A DNA stretch of 64,000 nucleotides from an uncultured Clostridia bacterium (lineage in GTDB: Bacteria; Bacillota; Clostridia; UBA1381), in NCBI GenBank assembly GCA_934462715.1, contig CAKSIJ010000015.1, positions 1 to 64,000 on the forward strand, in the 5' to 3' direction. The notes below the pieces were generated by a model that was not told the origin of the DNA, searched no databases, and saw nothing but the letters and a program-made list of their open reading frames with translations. The position numbers and the translations under genes are program-made. This document shows, in pieces, positions 16,468 through 25,138 of this stretch. Numbering within the stretch: the stretch's first letter is position 1; each line of letters opens with the position of its first letter.

Positions 16468-16496
16468 ATATTAACACACTGTAGTGTTAAAGTCAA
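16468..16496 (-). promoter_or_regulatory. his operon promoter with embedded operator
   Basis: On the minus strand TTGACT (16496-16491), a 17-nt spacer and TAATAT (16473-16468). The spacer and first bases of the -10 form an inverted repeat, TTAACAC-(6 nt)-GTGTTAA (16471-16490). A bound repressor would block RNA polymerase. The leader to yerC is about 90 nt, too short for a T-box. Confidence 0.8.
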
Positions 16497-16603
16497 TACT
16501 TTTTTCAAAAATACTGCTTTTTGCTGTAAATATTTATATTTGCAGTCGGTTTAACTATACAAATTGTAAATAACTGCGACACAAATTCAACAATTCAATG
16601 CAG

Positions 16604-16640
16604 AAAAACCGAAAGCGCAGATCTGTGCTTTCGGTTTTTT
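16604..16640 (-). terminator. Terminator of the GH78-like gene
   Basis: AACCGAAAGC and GCTTTCGGTT form a strong stem with the self-complementary CAGATCTG in the loop. T-runs occur on both strands, so it may act in both directions. It lies just after the stop at 16646 on the minus strand. Confidence 0.9.
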
Positions 16641-16645
16641 CATGA

Positions 16646-18802
16646 TTAAATTGTTCCGTTTTCAGCCGAAAATTCCGCTTCGGTGAACTCATGCTTTGTT
16701 CCGTCCGGCATAATCAAAAGCTTTTTCACATCATTCGGCGCTTTGATTTTTATGCGGAAATTCCCATCGGTAATTTTCCAGCTTACGTTAACATTTCCGT
16801 ATACTGTAGGCACAGCTCCTTTGGCATATGTCAGCCGCAAGGAGTTCGGCTTGATAACAATTCCGTCATCATACGTACACTGCACGCCCAAAACGCATGA
16901 CATAAACTCATACAAAGGCGCACTGCTCCATGCATGGCACTCGCTTCTGGTAATTTCGGGATAGGTTTCGCACCACGTTGTACAGTTCAAATCAAGCATA
17001 TGCTTCCAGCCGTCAAACATATCGGGCATTAATTCATTATAAAATCCGCTTTTTTCAATCGCGCGGAACAGGTAATAATTCATAGAAAATGATGTTTTGC
17101 TTATATCGTCATCTTTTATGTGCTTCATTATCTTTTCCGCTCTTTCACCCTCTGCCGCACCCGACAGAACCGCCCAGATAATAGTGTGCATACTGTGGTT
17201 TTTGCTCTCATGACCGTCGGTATACAGCTCACCGTCAAAGCACAGGTCGTTAACCGTCTTTTTCAGCTTCTCATATCTTTCATTGTACTCATCGGCATAG
17301 TGTGCTTTTCCGAGCTTTTCACATATATATGCCGCATTTTTCAGTGCATATAAGTAATACAAATTGTATACCGTCAGAATATCGCCTTGCTTTACATCGG
17401 GTACTCCCTCATTCCATTCAACTACCCAATCAACGTAGTCCCAAACGTTCGAACGGCTGATGTATCCGTTTTTGCGCACCTCATTGTCAAAATAACTCAG
17501 TATTTTATCCATAACTCCGAGGTTCTCATATACAAATCCCGAATCTCTTGTATAGTCAAGATAATTTCTTAAAAGGAATATCCAGAAAAACGAAAATCCC
17601 GGTATTATCTGCACCCATGCGCACGGATAGTTTGCCCGAAGCATTCCCGAGGAGCACTGCGAGCCTGCCAGATCCTCAATACATTTTTTTACAAGTTCGG
17701 TATCGTTTGACATCTTCATCGAAACATTCGCTTCAACCGCAGTATCCATTTCATACTGCTGCTGTTCATAATGCGGACAGTCAACAAATATTTCGTGCAT
17801 ACAGCAAAGCATTGTGTTAATGCTTATTTTATACATTTTGTTAAAATATTCGTCAGAACATTCAAAAGTTGAGGTTATGTTCAGAGGATAATTAATCCTT
17901 TCGGCATAAATATTATCAACCGCATTTTGGGCATTATCCGCTTCAATCCTGATAAATCTGAACGCCTTGAACCAGTAGGTTTCAAAATGATAGCCGTCCT
18001 TTCCGGTATGTATAAGGTCGCACACACCCCTCAATTCCCCGGTGGAATCGTCACGTTTGCATTTTTTTCCGTTTTCCGGCGAAACGTAGCACTCGGAATA
18101 TATCATTTTAACATTGCTCATTGGGGCAATATCAGCATATACCCTTGCGCATACATATTCTCCTGCGTCCAGCTCGATAAATCCGTCACCTTTTTTAACC
18201 GTCTTGAAATTAACCTTTTTCCCGGGATAAATCATCGGTATCGGGCGCGGCTTTAAAAATCCGATTTCCGTAAGACAGCCCCAAGGTATTTCCGGTTCTT
18301 TTGAAAAATCAATCTCAATTCCGTCCCAAAAATCGGTTTTTATCTCAACGCACGGTTCGGCGGCATAAATTTCCTCACTCGGCGCAAGACTGTCAAAATA
18401 CCCCTCCGCTTTGAAAAGCCTGTGACCGCTTCTGTAGCTGCATTTCCACGTATCATCGGAGGTTATTCTCTCGTTTTCCGATACTGCTTCAAATATAACC
18501 ACAGGCTTTTTTGTTTTATATACCGTTGAAAACTGTTCTTTGACCGTTAAGTGCATTACCTCCATGCGGATAGTATTTATGCCTTTATCGAGTACAGCCT
18601 CCACAGTATCAAAATATCTTACCTCCTGCTTTCCTCTGCACGGTCCCTCACATATGTATTTATCATTTATATAGAGAATATATCTCTCCGAAGCAAACAG
18701 ATTTATTTTAAATTGTCCTTTTTCCGAAACGTTAACCTCTTTATAAAAATCATATATCCCGGTTTTTGTTTCGTTTTCGCTTACAGTAATGAATTTTGTC
18801 AT
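16646..18802 (-). CDS. GH78-like alpha-L-rhamnosidase family protein, cytoplasmic
   Basis: A 718-residue protein without signal peptide. An N-terminal beta-sandwich part (1-340) includes the GH78-like YWFKAFRFIRIE strand. It is followed by an (alpha/alpha)6 domain with DCPHYEQQQYEMDT in place of the usual DCPQRDERLGWTGD, then CETYPEITRSECHAWSSAPLYEF. The general shape and motif order match bacterial rhamnosidases that finish oligosaccharides inside the cell. Catalytic-loop residues are diverged, so specificity is uncertain. The frame is open to 18952, but the part upstream of 18802 lies over the promoter and a degenerate cassette; the ATG at 18802 has GAAAGGA upstream. Confidence 0.8.
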   Translation of the reverse strand: MTKFITVSENETKTGIYDFYKEVNVSEKGQFKINLFASERYILYINDKYICEGPCRGKQEVRYFDTVEAVLDKGINTIRMEVMHLTVKEQFSTVYKTKKPVVIFEAVSENERITSDDTWKCSYRSGHRLFKAEGYFDSLAPSEEIYAAEPCVEIKTDFWDGIEIDFSKEPEIPWGCLTEIGFLKPRPIPMIYPGKKVNFKTVKKGDGFIELDAGEYVCARVYADIAPMSNVKMIYSECYVSPENGKKCKRDDSTGELRGVCDLIHTGKDGYHFETYWFKAFRFIRIEADNAQNAVDNIYAERINYPLNITSTFECSDEYFNKMYKISINTMLCCMHEIFVDCPHYEQQQYEMDTAVEANVSMKMSNDTELVKKCIEDLAGSQCSSGMLRANYPCAWVQIIPGFSFFWIFLLRNYLDYTRDSGFVYENLGVMDKILSYFDNEVRKNGYISRSNVWDYVDWVVEWNEGVPDVKQGDILTVYNLYYLYALKNAAYICEKLGKAHYADEYNERYEKLKKTVNDLCFDGELYTDGHESKNHSMHTIIWAVLSGAAEGERAEKIMKHIKDDDISKTSFSMNYYLFRAIEKSGFYNELMPDMFDGWKHMLDLNCTTWCETYPEITRSECHAWSSAPLYEFMSCVLGVQCTYDDGIVIKPNSLRLTYAKGAVPTVYGNVNVSWKITDGNFRIKIKAPNDVKKLLIMPDGTKHEFTEAEFSAENGTI

Positions 18803-18869
18803 ATCAGCTGTCCTTTCATTTCCTCCCCCCCGATACGGCGGTATTGGTACGGATTTTTCAATTGACCCC

Positions 18870-18898
18870 ATTATACCATACCGATTCGGATTGTGCAA
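18870..18898 (-). promoter_or_regulatory. Promoter of the GH78-like gene
   Basis: TTGCAC (18898-18893), a 17-nt spacer and TATAAT (18875-18870) on the minus strand. The leader contains a degenerate hairpin-SD-like segment (about 18820-18850). Confidence 0.75.
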
Positions 18899-18915
18899 TG
18901 CCTGTGCATAATTTT

Positions 18916-19317
18916 TTATTTTATAACCAGATCGAAAAATTCTTTTTCGCATGAAAATATGATTTCTTCTCCCGTTTGAATTACTATATTATTCATACTT
19001 TCATCAAAAAGCAAATACCCTTGTGCCGCAAGACCCGCCTCGTTCGTTCTGCGGACAGGTGCCGCATAATATTTATCCATATCGAAAACTTTTCCGCTGA
19101 ATGTATAATTGTAATGCACGTCATTTCCAACAACTGTCATATCCTCCGACATCTTATTGAAAATTTTATCAAAAACTGTTCTTGTTATTTTAATATCAAT
19201 CTTATCACCGTTTCCGACCGCGGTACCGTTAAAGCTTACAGTGTCCTTTATGTTTCCGATAACACATACGGCGGTAATTACTGCAACTGTTGAAACAACA
19301 AAAATAATCCTTTTCAT
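18916..19317 (-). CDS. Small secreted or membrane-anchored protein of unknown function
   Basis: A 133-residue protein. A hydrophobic N-terminal segment (about 4-22) fits a signal anchor or uncleaved signal peptide, so the rest is probably outside the membrane. No known domain was recognised. SD AGAGGA precedes the ATG by 9 nt. A 255-bp MITE lies just upstream. Without it this gene would start 15 nt after the stop of the next small membrane protein, so the two were probably one transcription unit. Confidence 0.6.
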   Translation of the reverse strand: MKRIIFVVSTVAVITAVCVIGNIKDTVSFNGTAVGNGDKIDIKITRTVFDKIFNKMSEDMTVVGNDVHYNYTFSGKVFDMDKYYAAPVRRTNEAGLAAQGYLLFDESMNNIVIQTGEEIIFSCEKEFFDLVIK

Positions 19318-19333
19318 AAATTATTCCTCTTTC

Positions 19334-19604
19334 TTACCCGTGGTAGTGTAAAGTGTATTTGTGAACTCTTTTGAAAACCCCAGTATTTATGCGGTTTGAG
19401 ATGCGTCATTGTATAAAATGATGATTGCCTCCCCTTATTTCCTTTGTAATTACCCTCAATCATACTCTGAAATGCTTGTCAAGCCCGGGCTGTAAGCCCG
19501 TTCATTTCAGGCTTTACAAGTATTTTGGAGTATGATAAAATATTGCACAAAGAAAATAAGATTTCCGGTAGTTTTCATAATTCACTTTACACTACCTTAC
19601 CCGT
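19334..19604. mobile_element. MITE with 14-bp terminal inverted repeats and 8-bp target duplication
   Basis: GGTAGTGTAAAGTG (19342-19355) and CACTTTACACTACC (19583-19596) are perfect inverted ends of a 255-bp element. It is flanked on both sides by the direct repeat TTACCCGT (19334-19341 and 19597-19604). Inside are ATCATACTC/GAGTATGAT (19459-19467, 19528-19536) and a central CGGGCT-GTA-AGCCCG hairpin (19486-19500). It has no coding capacity. The 8-bp duplication and end sequence suggest mobilisation by an IS256-like transposase (inference). Confidence 0.88.
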
Positions 19605-20058
19605 TGACTTCAGGTAATTTTAAAAGCATTTCTAATTCTTCTTTCAATTCATCATGATTAAGTATGCTTCTTTTAAAGCTTCCGTTACCGCCATTTACGT
19701 AATTTATATTACCCAATACGATATATTTTCCTTTTCCGTTTACCGACAACGATATCTCCAACTCTGAATCATTTATCTGATATCCGTTTGCTCTGACTAA
19801 TGTCAAGCATGATTTATATTTACTTATACATTCAATAATTTTTTCAGAATCATAATCAACAATTTCAAGTCTGTCATATTCATCATCAGCTCCGAAATGA
19901 GAATTATATACTATTCTGTCAATTCGTATATCATCTTGTTTGTTACAGATTGCCCGAGGCATGAAAGGTACGGAAAAAGCAAAAATAATCAATAAAATAA
20001 TAAATATATTCCCTGCTGTTTTGAGATTTTTTCTTTTCGGTTTAATACAAATTCGCAT
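19597..20058 (-). CDS. Small membrane-anchored protein of unknown function
   Basis: A 153-residue protein with a basic start, a transmembrane or signal segment at about 15-34 and a hydrophilic extracytoplasmic remainder; no family was recognised. The ATG at 20058 was preferred over a TTG at 20067, which lies only 3 nt after the AAGGA SD. Its TAA stop (19599-19597) lies inside the MITE target duplication, so insertion left the protein intact. It probably formed an operon with the 133-residue gene now across the MITE. Confidence 0.6.
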   Translation of the reverse strand: MRICIKPKRKNLKTAGNIFIILLIIFAFSVPFMPRAICNKQDDIRIDRIVYNSHFGADDEYDRLEIVDYDSEKIIECISKYKSCLTLVRANGYQINDSELEISLSVNGKGKYIVLGNINYVNGGNGSFKRSILNHDELKEELEMLLKLPEVNG

Positions 20059-20096
20059 AACGTACAATCATCCTTTCAACCAAAATTGTCAATTAA

Positions 20097-20124
20097 ATTA
20101 TACCATACCTTTTTAATTAGTCAA
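20097..20124 (-). promoter_or_regulatory. Promoter of the 153-residue membrane protein gene
   Basis: TTGACT (20124-20119), a 16-nt spacer and TATAAT (20102-20097) on the minus strand, about 40 nt before the ATG. Confidence 0.75.
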
Positions 20125-20171
20125 CATATTTTCGCGAAAAAAATTACACATTTTGCAAGTTTTCTGTATTC

Positions 20172-21797
20172 TCATTCATTACCGATAATTTTTCTCAATC
20201 GCTCATTAACGGCATTTCTTATATTCAAAACAAACTCGGGATCCGACGTACATTTATCGAATATAACATTTCCCGCAATTCCCTCGATTATTTTCAAAAC
20301 CTCATCATAGCCGATATATTTTTCAAGCAGCTTCATTGCCGCCAGATCCTGCAAAGCCTGATAGAACACAATCAATCTCAGGGACTCAATCGGTCCGTTT
20401 TCTCCCGGATATACAGAGAACGAATCTCCTGCCGGGAAAGCTCCGCCGCTGTCATTCTCCAAAAACGGATTTATCTCCCTTTTGGAATACTGCGCATAAT
20501 AGAAATTATATCCCCACTGCAAAAAGCCTGTCAGCTTATATTTGTACATTTGCAGCGCAATATATCTGTTTCTTGCCGATGGCATTGCTATAAATCTGTT
20601 TGAAACGCCCTTGCCCTGTACACAGCAGTAATAACCCCACAGTGCCTCCGATTTTCCTATAAACGGATTGATATGATCTATCTGAACAACAGGAATTTCA
20701 ACTATTCCCTTTTCGTAAAATTCAAATTCCGAAAGAGCGTCGATTATTTTGCAGTCCTTTAAATATTTAACGGCAACATTTTTTGCGGCAAGATAGCTTT
20801 CAAGCTGTTCGCCGTTCGGCTCGTCCGAAATATGAAAATAAACCCTGTCAAAAAGACCTCTTTTTTTAAAGAACTCTGTAAGCTCCGGCAAAAACTGCGA
20901 TAAAAAGTTATCGTATTCCGCATCGCCTGCCGGAACGTCCCAGCCAAATATTCTTTTTTCCTCTCCGTTTTCCTCCGCAATGATTTTCGGCGTAAACTCA
21001 GCGCCCCATTGAGTAAAGAGATGAGCAATCTCAAAATACTTTATTCCCGAATCAAGGCATATTTTCACCCAACGCTCCAAAAGTGAAAAGTCAAAAAAAT
21101 ACTTGCCTTTATCTCTTTTTATTTTAACAAGCTGAACGGTCGGTCTTTCTCCCCCAACCTCGGTATCGAGCGGCGGTGTGAAAACAGGCGTCAGAATCAT
21201 GTTAACTCCGTAGTCCGCAGCCGTTTTGATAAACTTTTCAACTATGCTCCAATGCTCCTCGCTCCAAGCAGGGACTTTATAGCAGCTTGCAAGACAGTCT
21301 GAATGAAACCATTGTGTAAAAATCAAATCGCTCTCCGGCAATTGAATCGGCAGCACCTCATAGGTCAGCTCACAGCTTTTGATTTCCTTTGAGTTCGACA
21401 GTTTAATTACAATTTTATGTATTCCCTCGGGTGCATTTCTGTCCGCCTTTATCCATAAGCTCTGATACCAACCGTTTGCTTCAATTTCGCTGTTTTCAAT
21501 GGGCTTTAGTATATCGGGGAACATTCCCGGTTCGTTGCTTATGTAGTCGGGATCATCGAGTGCGTCCTCAAAAGATGTGAGCATTACCGGCACACAGCCT
21601 ACCGAATACACCGTTATATATTCTCTTATATCGCTCTCGATACTTATATTGATTTTTGTTTTGTGTATATCCTTAAACGCTATCTGATACGCTCCCTCCT
21701 CACCTTTAAGTACGGTTATTTTTTCTGTTTGCTTTGCTGTATAATCAAGCTTCGGCAAAACCTTTTCCAGTGATGATACCGTGATCAAGTCGGTCAT
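20172..21797 (-). CDS. DUF4091 / GH123-like glycoside hydrolase family protein
   Basis: A 541-residue protein without signal peptide. An N-terminal beta-sandwich (about 1-150) precedes a TIM-barrel-like region. The strand YFHISDEPN holds the Asp-Glu pair typical of DUF4091 and GH123 proteins, where these residues support substrate-assisted hydrolysis. GFLQWGYNFYY near the C-terminus is also characteristic. The substrate is unknown. The ATG at 21797 follows GGAGAG; an in-frame start at 21836 lies inside the -10 region and is rejected. It is divergent from the AraC-type regulator gene, a likely controller. Confidence 0.8.
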   Translation of the reverse strand: MTDLITVSSLEKVLPKLDYTAKQTEKITVLKGEEGAYQIAFKDIHKTKINISIESDIREYITVYSVGCVPVMLTSFEDALDDPDYISNEPGMFPDILKPIENSEIEANGWYQSLWIKADRNAPEGIHKIVIKLSNSKEIKSCELTYEVLPIQLPESDLIFTQWFHSDCLASCYKVPAWSEEHWSIVEKFIKTAADYGVNMILTPVFTPPLDTEVGGERPTVQLVKIKRDKGKYFFDFSLLERWVKICLDSGIKYFEIAHLFTQWGAEFTPKIIAEENGEEKRIFGWDVPAGDAEYDNFLSQFLPELTEFFKKRGLFDRVYFHISDEPNGEQLESYLAAKNVAVKYLKDCKIIDALSEFEFYEKGIVEIPVVQIDHINPFIGKSEALWGYYCCVQGKGVSNRFIAMPSARNRYIALQMYKYKLTGFLQWGYNFYYAQYSKREINPFLENDSGGAFPAGDSFSVYPGENGPIESLRLIVFYQALQDLAAMKLLEKYIGYDEVLKIIEGIAGNVIFDKCTSDPEFVLNIRNAVNERLRKIIGNE

Positions 21798-21834
21798 TAT
21801 CCATCTCTCCTCTGTGATTTTATAATATAATACC

Positions 21835-21863
21835 ATTATATTGCATTTTAAAAGATATGTAAA
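21835..21863 (-). promoter_or_regulatory. Promoter of the DUF4091 gene
   Basis: TTTACA (21863-21858), a 17-nt spacer and TATAAT (21840-21835). About 35 nt upstream lies TTATGTTGCC (21907-21898, minus strand), similar to the paired repeats before the six-gene operon at 29440-29468. Confidence 0.7.
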
Positions 21864-21928
21864 TAGAAAATACTTGTCCTTTTTTCATTTCATTTTTGGC
21901 AACATAAGACTATTTTTTATAAAAGCAA

Positions 21929-21957
21929 TTGACAAAAGCCTCACCGGCTGTTATAAT
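21929..21957 (+). promoter_or_regulatory. Promoter of the AraC-family regulator
   Basis: TTGACA (21929-21934), a 17-nt spacer and TATAAT (21952-21957), full consensus. The spacer contains AGCC-TCACC-GGCT, a small inverted repeat that might be an operator. Confidence 0.85.
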
Positions 21958-21997
21958 AAAGCCGTGAAATCAAAAAAAAGCAGGACAGGTGAACAAT

Positions 21998-22822
21998 ATG
22001 AGCTTTGAATCAAATGTTAGATACAGATTTACCGTAATGGACGAAAAAGATAAGCTTCTTCCGGTTTACCTCATCGGCATAGGCGAGGACAACAACCAAA
22101 ACGTTTACAGAGAAAGCGGTTATCATTACGATCAGATTTTATTAATTGATTCGGGCGAGGGAATATTTGAGTACGGCGAAAAAAAATATATCATAACAAA
22201 AAAAACCTGTATATTCATACCGAAAAATATTCCTCACTCCTACACAGCCAAGACGCTTCCTTTTAAACTGTACTGGATATGCTTCGGCGGAGCATATCTC
22301 CCCGAACTTCTCTCATACTTTCAGCTTTCCGATATATGTATATACAGCGCTCCGTCATATTCAAAGCTTAAATCACTGCATAATAAGCTTTATCAGATTG
22401 CCGAAAGTACTTATGATCCCGTTATGTATTCAAACTACACCTACGAAATTTTAAGCAACTTCTGCCGCCAGAGAAACACCTCGTTTACCGACGCAAAAAC
22501 CTCCGGCAAGCTTGCCCGTATCAAGGAATACATCGAAGAAAACCACACAAAGGATATATCACTTGATTTTCTGGCGGATAAATTTGAAATCTCCAAATAC
22601 ACGATATGCCGCTGCTTTACAAGAATATATGGAATATCTCTCGGAGAATATCAGCTTAAGCTGAAGCTGACAACCGCAAAGCATATGCTTATGTATTCCG
22701 ATGAAACCGCAAAAAACATTTCCAAGCAATGCGGCTTTAACGATCATGTTTATTTCGGAAAGATTTTCAAAAAATACGAAAATCTCACCCCGAAAGAATT
22801 CAGAAAAACTTTCAGGCAATAA
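21998..22822 (+). CDS. AraC-family transcriptional regulator with cupin sensor
   Basis: A 274-residue protein. The N-terminal part (about 30-95) is an AraC cupin fold with HYDQILLIDSGEG and IFIPKNIPHSYTA. The C-terminal pair of helix-turn-helix motifs (about 172-272) ends CGFNDHVYFGKIFKKYENLTPKEFRK. It probably senses a sugar and activates neighbouring genes. The ATG at 21998 follows AGGTG by 6 nt; a GTG at 21989 is in frame but inside the SD. It is divergent from the DUF4091 gene and convergent with the six-gene operon, both plausible targets. Confidence 0.92.
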   Translation: MSFESNVRYRFTVMDEKDKLLPVYLIGIGEDNNQNVYRESGYHYDQILLIDSGEGIFEYGEKKYIITKKTCIFIPKNIPHSYTAKTLPFKLYWICFGGAYLPELLSYFQLSDICIYSAPSYSKLKSLHNKLYQIAESTYDPVMYSNYTYEILSNFCRQRNTSFTDAKTSGKLARIKEYIEENHTKDISLDFLADKFEISKYTICRCFTRIYGISLGEYQLKLKLTTAKHMLMYSDETAKNISKQCGFNDHVYFGKIFKKYENLTPKEFRKTFRQ

Positions 22823-22860
22823 AATCTCCTGCGGCAATTCCCCTGCCACAGGAGGTTTTA
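22821..22860. terminator. Bidirectional terminator between the AraC gene and the GH125 gene
   Basis: AAAATCTCCTG and CAGGAGGTTTT form a stem extended by GGCA/TGCC around a short loop, with A- and T-runs at the ends, between convergent genes. Confidence 0.88.
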
Positions 22861-22863
22861 TCC

Positions 22864-24144
22864 TTATATAATATTTTCATCTGTGCATTGTTCAATAAAT
22901 TCGGCAAACAAGGAGTTCGGCCATGTAAACCATTCTCTTGTATATTGAGTCGGATCGTCCGCATCAAAGCTTTCGTGCAGATAACCCGTATCTGCGTCGG
23001 AATTTACTATCATATCAAGCATTTCAAGCTTTTCCTCACGGCTTCTTGCTGTGATTCCCTGCATTACAAGCGCCATATGCCACACATAATTTTTCGGAGT
23101 ATGTCTTGAACCTATTCCCTTTGCCGCCTTTCCCTCAAAATAAAATTCATTATCACAGCTCAAAAGGAATTTTCTTGTGTTCCGATATATTTCATCGTCA
23201 GAATCGGCATAGCCTATATATGGTATAGATAAAAGGCTCGGTATGTTTGCGTCGTCTATCATCGAATAATTCCCCATACCGTCGGTTTCACAGGCATATA
23301 TCTTTCCGTATTTTTCATTTTCGACAACACAGTATTTCTTTATACCGTCATCGATTTCATTGCTCAGCTTAATACATTCCTCCGCAAGCTTATCGTTTTT
23401 ACAAACCTCGCGAAGCATTTCTGCCATATACTTTAAAATAACAACGGCAAACATTTCCGAAGCCGTCAGATAACCGTATTGACAGCCGTCGTCACTCGGT
23501 CTGAAGCCCGACCACGTCATACCGGTGTATACAACCGGATTTCCCATGCCGTCATTGTGAATAGTATCCCACGGAGCGTTGGGATCGGGTCTGAAAAATC
23601 TGTAGGGCGATTTTTCAAAGTGACGCTGTTCAACTCTGAATTGATTTACTATAATCTGCGCAATATCTTCAAGCTGTTCTCCGATTATTTCATCGTTCCC
23701 TGTTTTCCTCCAATACAGATACAAAAGCCGTATCGGATAGCAAAGTGAGTCAACCTCGTATTTTCTTTCATGCACCCACGGACTGTTTTTCGGCAAATCA
23801 TTGGGGTGTCCCTCGCTGCTGTTCGGATATTCGTTGAATGCGTTTGCATACGAATCAAGCTTTATGTAGCCGAACTGCCTTTTTATAACACCCTCTATAA
23901 TCTCCGCAACGTCTTTGTTTTTCGCAATCGGCAGATAATGTGTTATCTGTGCGGTCGAATCTCTCAGCCACATCGCCGGAATATCTCCCGTCAGCACAAA
24001 ATATGTGCCGTCATCGCATTTTTTCAGTGCTGTTTTAACCGTATGCTCATAACAATTCTTATACATCTTTTTAAGCTTCGGATATTTTTCAAGCTTCTTT
24101 TCATATTCATTTACTCTGTTTTCTATTGAAATTGGTATTTCCAT
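22864..24144 (-). CDS. GH125 exo-alpha-1,6-mannosidase family protein
   Basis: A 426-residue GH125 (former DUF1237) protein. Typical segments are VLTGDIPAMWLRDSTAQ, YEVDSLCYPIRL, TGMTWSGFRPSDDGCQYGY (candidate acid Asp) and the C-terminal GYLHESFDADDP (candidate base Glu), then FTWPNSLFAEFI. Characterised members release mannose from alpha-1,6 linkages by an inverting mechanism. There is no signal peptide, so it probably acts in the cytoplasm on imported glycans. It is the last gene of a six-gene operon and shares a terminator with the AraC gene. Confidence 0.93.
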   Translation of the reverse strand: MEIPISIENRVNEYEKKLEKYPKLKKMYKNCYEHTVKTALKKCDDGTYFVLTGDIPAMWLRDSTAQITHYLPIAKNKDVAEIIEGVIKRQFGYIKLDSYANAFNEYPNSSEGHPNDLPKNSPWVHERKYEVDSLCYPIRLLYLYWRKTGNDEIIGEQLEDIAQIIVNQFRVEQRHFEKSPYRFFRPDPNAPWDTIHNDGMGNPVVYTGMTWSGFRPSDDGCQYGYLTASEMFAVVILKYMAEMLREVCKNDKLAEECIKLSNEIDDGIKKYCVVENEKYGKIYACETDGMGNYSMIDDANIPSLLSIPYIGYADSDDEIYRNTRKFLLSCDNEFYFEGKAAKGIGSRHTPKNYVWHMALVMQGITARSREEKLEMLDMIVNSDADTGYLHESFDADDPTQYTREWFTWPNSLFAEFIEQCTDENII

Positions 24145-24184
24145 GTCTTTTCCTCTATCTATAATGTTTTTAAATCTCTCTCGG

Positions 24185-25135
24185 TTATTGCAAATATATT
24201 TTTTCTATAGCTTCAATAACCTTTTTACCGTATTCTCCGTTGCATATTTCAGAGTTTTCTCCTCTGATGTATTTTGCAAATTCCGTCAGCTGTCTTTTTA
24301 AAAATCCTCCGTCCTCTTTAACCTCAATCGGCTTCCATCCGCTGTTTGAATATTCATAAAGACTGTCGCTCTCGGACACTTTCAGAGTACCGTTCGTAAA
24401 ATAATACAAAACCTCATAACCGCACGGTGCATATCCGCAAAACGTCACCGACGCACTTAAGCCGTTTTTGAATTTCATAAAATACTGGGCATGACCCTCA
24501 ACATTATATTCATTCTTTGCATTGCCGAAGCTTGACGAAATCTCCGCCTCGTTCATTCCGGTTATGTAAAACAGCTTATCGAGTGCATGAGCACCGTAGT
24601 TCATAACAATACCGCCGCCCGCAAGCTTCTTATCCAAAAACCACCTTGAACGCTTATCGCTGAAATAATCCGTTGTTCTTCTTTCCTCATACATAACAAG
24701 CTTTCCGAGCCTTTCCGATTCAACATATCCTTTTACCGCCCTGTTTGCAAGAAAATATCTCTGTACATGACCCACGGCAAGCTTTCTGCCGCTCTTTTTT
24801 TCGGCTTTGAGCATCTCGTCACATTCTTTTACCGAATTTGCCATCGGTTTTTCAACAAGCACGTCAATTCCGTTGTTCAAAAACCAAACCGAAGCCTCGC
24901 AGTGCAAAAAGTGCGGCAGATTCAATATAGCTGCTTGTATTCCCGAATCCGATGTTATTTCATGATAATCGGTATAATACTTAACTCCGTATTTTTCCGC
25001 AATCGGCTTGACCGCCTTCTCATTCACATCGCAAACTGCGCAAAGCTCAAAATCGTCCGATTGCTCTATTGCCTCCAAATGCATTAAACCGATACTTCCC
25101 GTTCCGATTACGGCAATTTTTATTTTGTCATTCAT
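24185..25135 (-). CDS. Gfo/Idh/MocA-family NAD(P)-dependent oxidoreductase
   Basis: A 316-residue protein with an N-terminal Rossmann motif IAVIGTGSIGLMHLEAI and the family EKP motif (VLVEKPMANS), followed by the mixed alpha/beta substrate domain. Members oxidise sugars, inositols or sugar acids at a secondary alcohol. GGAG ending 9 nt before the ATG supports the start, only 3 nt after the stop of the DHDPS-like gene. The substrate is unknown. Neighbouring lyase-, epimerase- and isomerase-like genes suggest breakdown of an unusual sugar derivative. Confidence 0.92.
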   Translation of the reverse strand: MNDKIKIAVIGTGSIGLMHLEAIEQSDDFELCAVCDVNEKAVKPIAEKYGVKYYTDYHEITSDSGIQAAILNLPHFLHCEASVWFLNNGIDVLVEKPMANSVKECDEMLKAEKKSGRKLAVGHVQRYFLANRAVKGYVESERLGKLVMYEERRTTDYFSDKRSRWFLDKKLAGGGIVMNYGAHALDKLFYITGMNEAEISSSFGNAKNEYNVEGHAQYFMKFKNGLSASVTFCGYAPCGYEVLYYFTNGTLKVSESDSLYEYSNSGWKPIEVKEDGGFLKRQLTEFAKYIRGENSEICNGEYGKKVIEAIEKIYLQ

Positions 25136-25138
25136 GAA

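Noticed and set aside
18803..18952. N-terminal 50-residue extension of the GH78-like protein
   Set aside because: It would be translated from the promoter and leader; TATAAT lies inside it and the ATG at 18802 has its own SD.
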